A DNA stretch of 8,384 nt from Candidatus Cloacimonadota bacterium. GTDB taxonomy: Bacteria; Cloacimonadota; Cloacimonadia; Cloacimonadales; Cloacimonadaceae. Under the pieces are notes generated by a model. The model was not told the DNA's origin, did no database searches, and was given only the letters and a program-made list of their open reading frames with translations. The translations under genes and the position numbers were made by a program. This document shows, piece after piece, positions 6,801-8,384 of this stretch. The stretch spans positions 1 to 8,384 of the forward strand of contig JAQVMI010000063.1 in the NCBI GenBank assembly GCA_028703735.1, given 5' to 3'. Position 1 is the first letter of the stretch. Every line of letters starts with the position of its first letter.

Positions 6801-8384
6801 TGCGCAAAGTAAGTAGCCTCGGTTCTGCCATCGTTTTTTACTACTAATTGCTGAGTTTCTGCATCGATGTATCCCAGGCGGTTTTCATACAGGATATCGA
6901 AACTGCTGATCTTTTTTGCCCGGGTTAGTAGCTTTTTAGTTTTATAATTGGATAACAGGACTTCGTGCACCTCGCTATTATTAGCCAGGAAGTACAGGTA
7001 GTTTCCTCTCACCCGCAATAAATTTGGCTTCAGTTTATCTTTTTTTAAATCGATATTTTCCATGAACATGCTGTTCTCATTGAATACAGCAATGCGGAAG
7101 TTATTACCATCCGCAATATAGATCATCCCATCGGGTGAAACTGCTATGCTTGCAGGAGAGTTCAAACGTCCTGCAGCAGAACCCTTGGAAGAGAATTTTT
7201 CCAGATAAGCTCCGTTTATTCTATCAAACACGAACACCTGGCTTTGAATCGTATCCAGAATATACAGCTTTGCCTTATATACAGCAAAGCTATTCATACC
7301 CTTCATACCTTGTTTGGCAAGGCTGATGGCATGGATAGTATAAATTACCTTTCCCTCTACTTTGCAGACTAAAGCTTTGGTGGGTTTTTGATTTAGACGG
7401 GTATCGTAAATGTAGTATATCTCATTATCCTCTATCACATAATCATACAACATAGGCTCTGTGGATGCTTCCAAAGCAGGACGCATAGCTAAGGGAGGTA
7501 TTTCTAATGGCTTTGTATTTGCAAATTCATTATCCTGATACAGTTTAAGCGATTTATCAAAGCTATCCACTATACCAATCAGCGCATCCTGATTCACGAT
7601 GGTTGTTTTGATAATTGTAGGTGCCATGAAAGTGGTTAGTGATGCGCCCTTATCCTTGGATCCCCATGTGGATTTGGGTAGTAGTTTACCTACAGAATCC
7701 ACCTTTCCAATGCGGGTGCTAAGGGAGTATATTACATACAATTCGTTATATTGGTTTATGGCAATATCTATAACCGGATCCTTTTTAGCATCGGGAGTTT
7801 GAATCTTGAATTCCTTCAATTTATTCAGCCGTGCATCGAATACCATTATCTCCTGCTGCGATCCCTTGTTTACCAGAACGCGTATATTCTGATCCTGACC
7901 CAAACACATGGATAGGGGAGAGCTGATTGTAGCTTTCCCCATCAGCATCCCTTCATTTGTAAAAGCAAGCAGTTCGTTCCTGCCTGCATCTAACACATAC
8001 AGGTAATCTTGATAATTCACCAAGATACGTATTGCTTTTTTGAACTTAACGCTGGGAGAGGCACTTAAATCTATGGTACGAAGCAAGGTTCCGCTATGAT
8101 TGTAAACATAGACGCTGCTTTGTTTGGAATCAAGTGCATAAAGTCCGTTTTCATTGCCGGTAAGATCATCTGCCTTACCACCAATGGGAAGCTTACTAAA
8201 CAGGGGTTGATTGAAGGCTTTTTTGGTGGTATCCCAAGATTTCAGGATGCCCCTGTTATTATCCACAGTATAAACTGTAGTCCCATAAAGAAATACTTTA
8301 TCTGTCTGCTGAGGGTTATTCTTAGCTTTGGAAGCTGGTATTGAATGCAATGGTTGTGGTATAGCCCAAATACTTACTCTTAGT
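3863..8384 (-). CDS. Large beta-propeller / TPR / transglutaminase-like exported protein, 5'-partial
   Basis: About 1506 residues are visible and the frame is open through the right edge, so the true start and probable signal peptide lie outside. Residues are numbered here from the TTG at 8350, which lacks a Shine-Dalgarno and is unlikely to be the start. In order: a six-bladed-type propeller (about 16-558) with NHL-like blades such as SPDGMIYIADGNNFRI (405-420); a fibronectin-III-like module (about 561-640); TPR-type helical repeats (about 643-1005); an Ig-like beta module (about 1025-1110); a transglutaminase-like domain (about 1140-1300) with AGDCEDL holding C1221, LPGHVMLAF holding H1247, and WIPIETT holding E1283; then further TPRs (about 1355-1480). 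The candidate Cys-His-acid set is complete, so a peptidase or amidase activity is possible, but its substrate is unknown. An extracytoplasmic location is inferred from the propeller and from the hydrophobic-to-AIPQP segment at the edge. It is coupled to the FecR-like gene downstream. I know no named gene for this architecture. Confidence 0.85.
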   Translation of the reverse strand, partial: LRVSIWAIPQPLHSIPASKAKNNPQQTDKVFLYGTTVYTVDNNRGILKSWDTTKKAFNQPLFSKLPIGGKADDLTGNENGLYALDSKQSSVYVYNHSGTLLRTIDLSASPSVKFKKAIRILVNYQDYLYVLDAGRNELLAFTNEGMLMGKATISSPLSMCLGQDQNIRVLVNKGSQQEIMVFDARLNKLKEFKIQTPDAKKDPVIDIAINQYNELYVIYSLSTRIGKVDSVGKLLPKSTWGSKDKGASLTTFMAPTIIKTTIVNQDALIGIVDSFDKSLKLYQDNEFANTKPLEIPPLAMRPALEASTEPMLYDYVIEDNEIYYIYDTRLNQKPTKALVCKVEGKVIYTIHAISLAKQGMKGMNSFAVYKAKLYILDTIQSQVFVFDRINGAYLEKFSSKGSAAGRLNSPASIAVSPDGMIYIADGNNFRIAVFNENSMFMENIDLKKDKLKPNLLRVRGNYLYFLANNSEVHEVLLSNYKTKKLLTRAKKISSFDILYENRLGYIDAETQQLVVKNDGRTEATYFAQNSLAKFPGFGDINHIRYHASSRTLLISDRKSTNSRILRFYYSPKKPQTIKLSLTDELTAELMWEAPEGISKWLVTESNQDGKTSSHVTEPKYTISNPAKSICKYTISSISDDGKASAASQEIEDAYSHARYLRSVGDFANAVLAYRRAESTITDKRIVEEIVKTYAEESQHYIQTLEYEKALQSIDAALSLGEETEEYVLAKVDIFKLMKEYAQGITYLEKKKSKESKLINRQLISLYYLSKNYLKVKSLATDWIGKFGKDKDVNLYLAIANESLGDFSTAQTVMRDLVTIDDSFANNLMLSGLLIKTKNYDDAVSRLQRMLNRFSESPDSIHKLLGDAFYAQANFAYAADSYNNAIKINPDNAEYFYGAALAYQEMRQANEALINFAKAYRLNKTNVDYGFTYAKALEKASRYAEAMAILDDVYKYVSEDANSTEFHLFYFDLLTREHLYDDAYREIELAVKYAPDDITLREKLIEASDTREYYNRAKAPVDVKKYEFFKLYPSLQRYYDTNPIGTITLFNNKGISIQNVKVVVKVARITDKPFETTISSLLPNKEHQIDIIIPINQNVFNVCREGSASITTELFVEYTFDEQSRNYYDENKRIEALNISALNWKSRKQFASFVNPVDEHLRNFVSTEILSLFPHNPDLKLNKQIQRAMQIWSYYSVNGLGYVLDNTISNVADSDNDYVQYPFQTLDRRAGDCEDLLALLATSLSVIGVECGFIDLPGHVMLAFNTQMSLRDVLDSGIDSNHFIFRNDKYWIPIETTLLGKNSFSQSWLEALNKYQALISKETYPDLIEFADAHAQYPAPNWSMPIQSDKYGNSAAAQSSYNDELQNIMLLGQIAQEAEYLRTIKKYPSNLLVANEYALWCKDNNKLATAQSIWEQILVQDPRNLASLINLGNLMQETKQYENSRRYYLEALKQNQETEMLNLNLCILEYRSDNKSKAQEYFNKLTYKNALKKIDTLIYTELMKQGG
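3867..3873 (-). promoter_or_regulatory. Strong ribosome binding site of the FecR-like gene, inside the end of the upstream gene
   Basis: AAGGAGG lies five bases before the ATG at 3861 and is encoded by the final Gln-Gly-Gly codons of the upstream gene, whose TAA occupies 3865-3863. One base separates stop and start, so terminating ribosomes can re-initiate. This indicates translational coupling and one transcript for the two genes. Confidence 0.85.

Noticed and set aside
8348..8350. TTG codon as the translation start of the large propeller protein
   Set aside because: No Shine-Dalgarno precedes it, and the frame stays open through the right edge, coding LRVSIWAIPQP just upstream, which looks like the end of a signal peptide. 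The gene is better treated as 5'-partial.

Overview
The window carries four genes, all read on the minus strand, plus a short palindromic repeat at its left edge. I see no RNA genes, transposases, CRISPR arrays or phage genes. The base composition leans A+T. Sec-type export signals, a periplasmic-type FecR-like protein, a CHASE2 cyclase and TPR-rich exported proteins suggest a Gram-negative, probably anaerobic bacterium. The style is compatible with the Cloacimonadota or a neighbouring FCB-type lineage, but this is an impression from protein style, not a demonstrated assignment.

In transcription order, from right to left: (1) positions 8384-3863 hold a very large exported-type protein that runs off the right edge, so its N-terminus is missing. 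It consists of a beta-propeller with NHL-like repeats, a fibronectin-III-like module, a TPR array, an Ig-like beta module, a transglutaminase-like cysteine-peptidase domain and a second TPR array. (2) 3861-3193 encodes a small secreted FecR-like protein with a TPR-like tail. Its start lies one base past the stop of gene 1, and a strong Shine-Dalgarno sits inside the last codons of gene 1. (3) After an 88-base gap, 3104-903 encodes a CHASE2-type membrane adenylate cyclase of class IIIb with all six catalytic residues present and a TPR-like tail. (4) After a 123-base gap, 779 to the left edge encodes cytidylate kinase (cmk). Its normal C-terminus is followed, in frame, by a translated palindromic repeat, and the reading frame is still open at base 1.

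Genes 1-3 look like one functional unit. Two exported proteins built for protein-protein contacts (propeller, TPR, FecR-like) sit next to a cyclase whose CHASE2 sensor lies on the same side of the membrane. The working inference is an envelope-sensing module that ends in cAMP production. CHASE2 cyclases next to FecR-like genes are, to my knowledge, a recurring arrangement, but the propeller/TPR/transglutaminase giant as third partner is unusual and is the best candidate here for something undescribed. cmk is a housekeeping gene and probably belongs to another unit.

No stretch over 300 bases lacks a gene. The gaps (780-902 and 3105-3192) hold a ribosome binding site for cmk and at most a weak promoter-like hexamer upstream of the cyclase.
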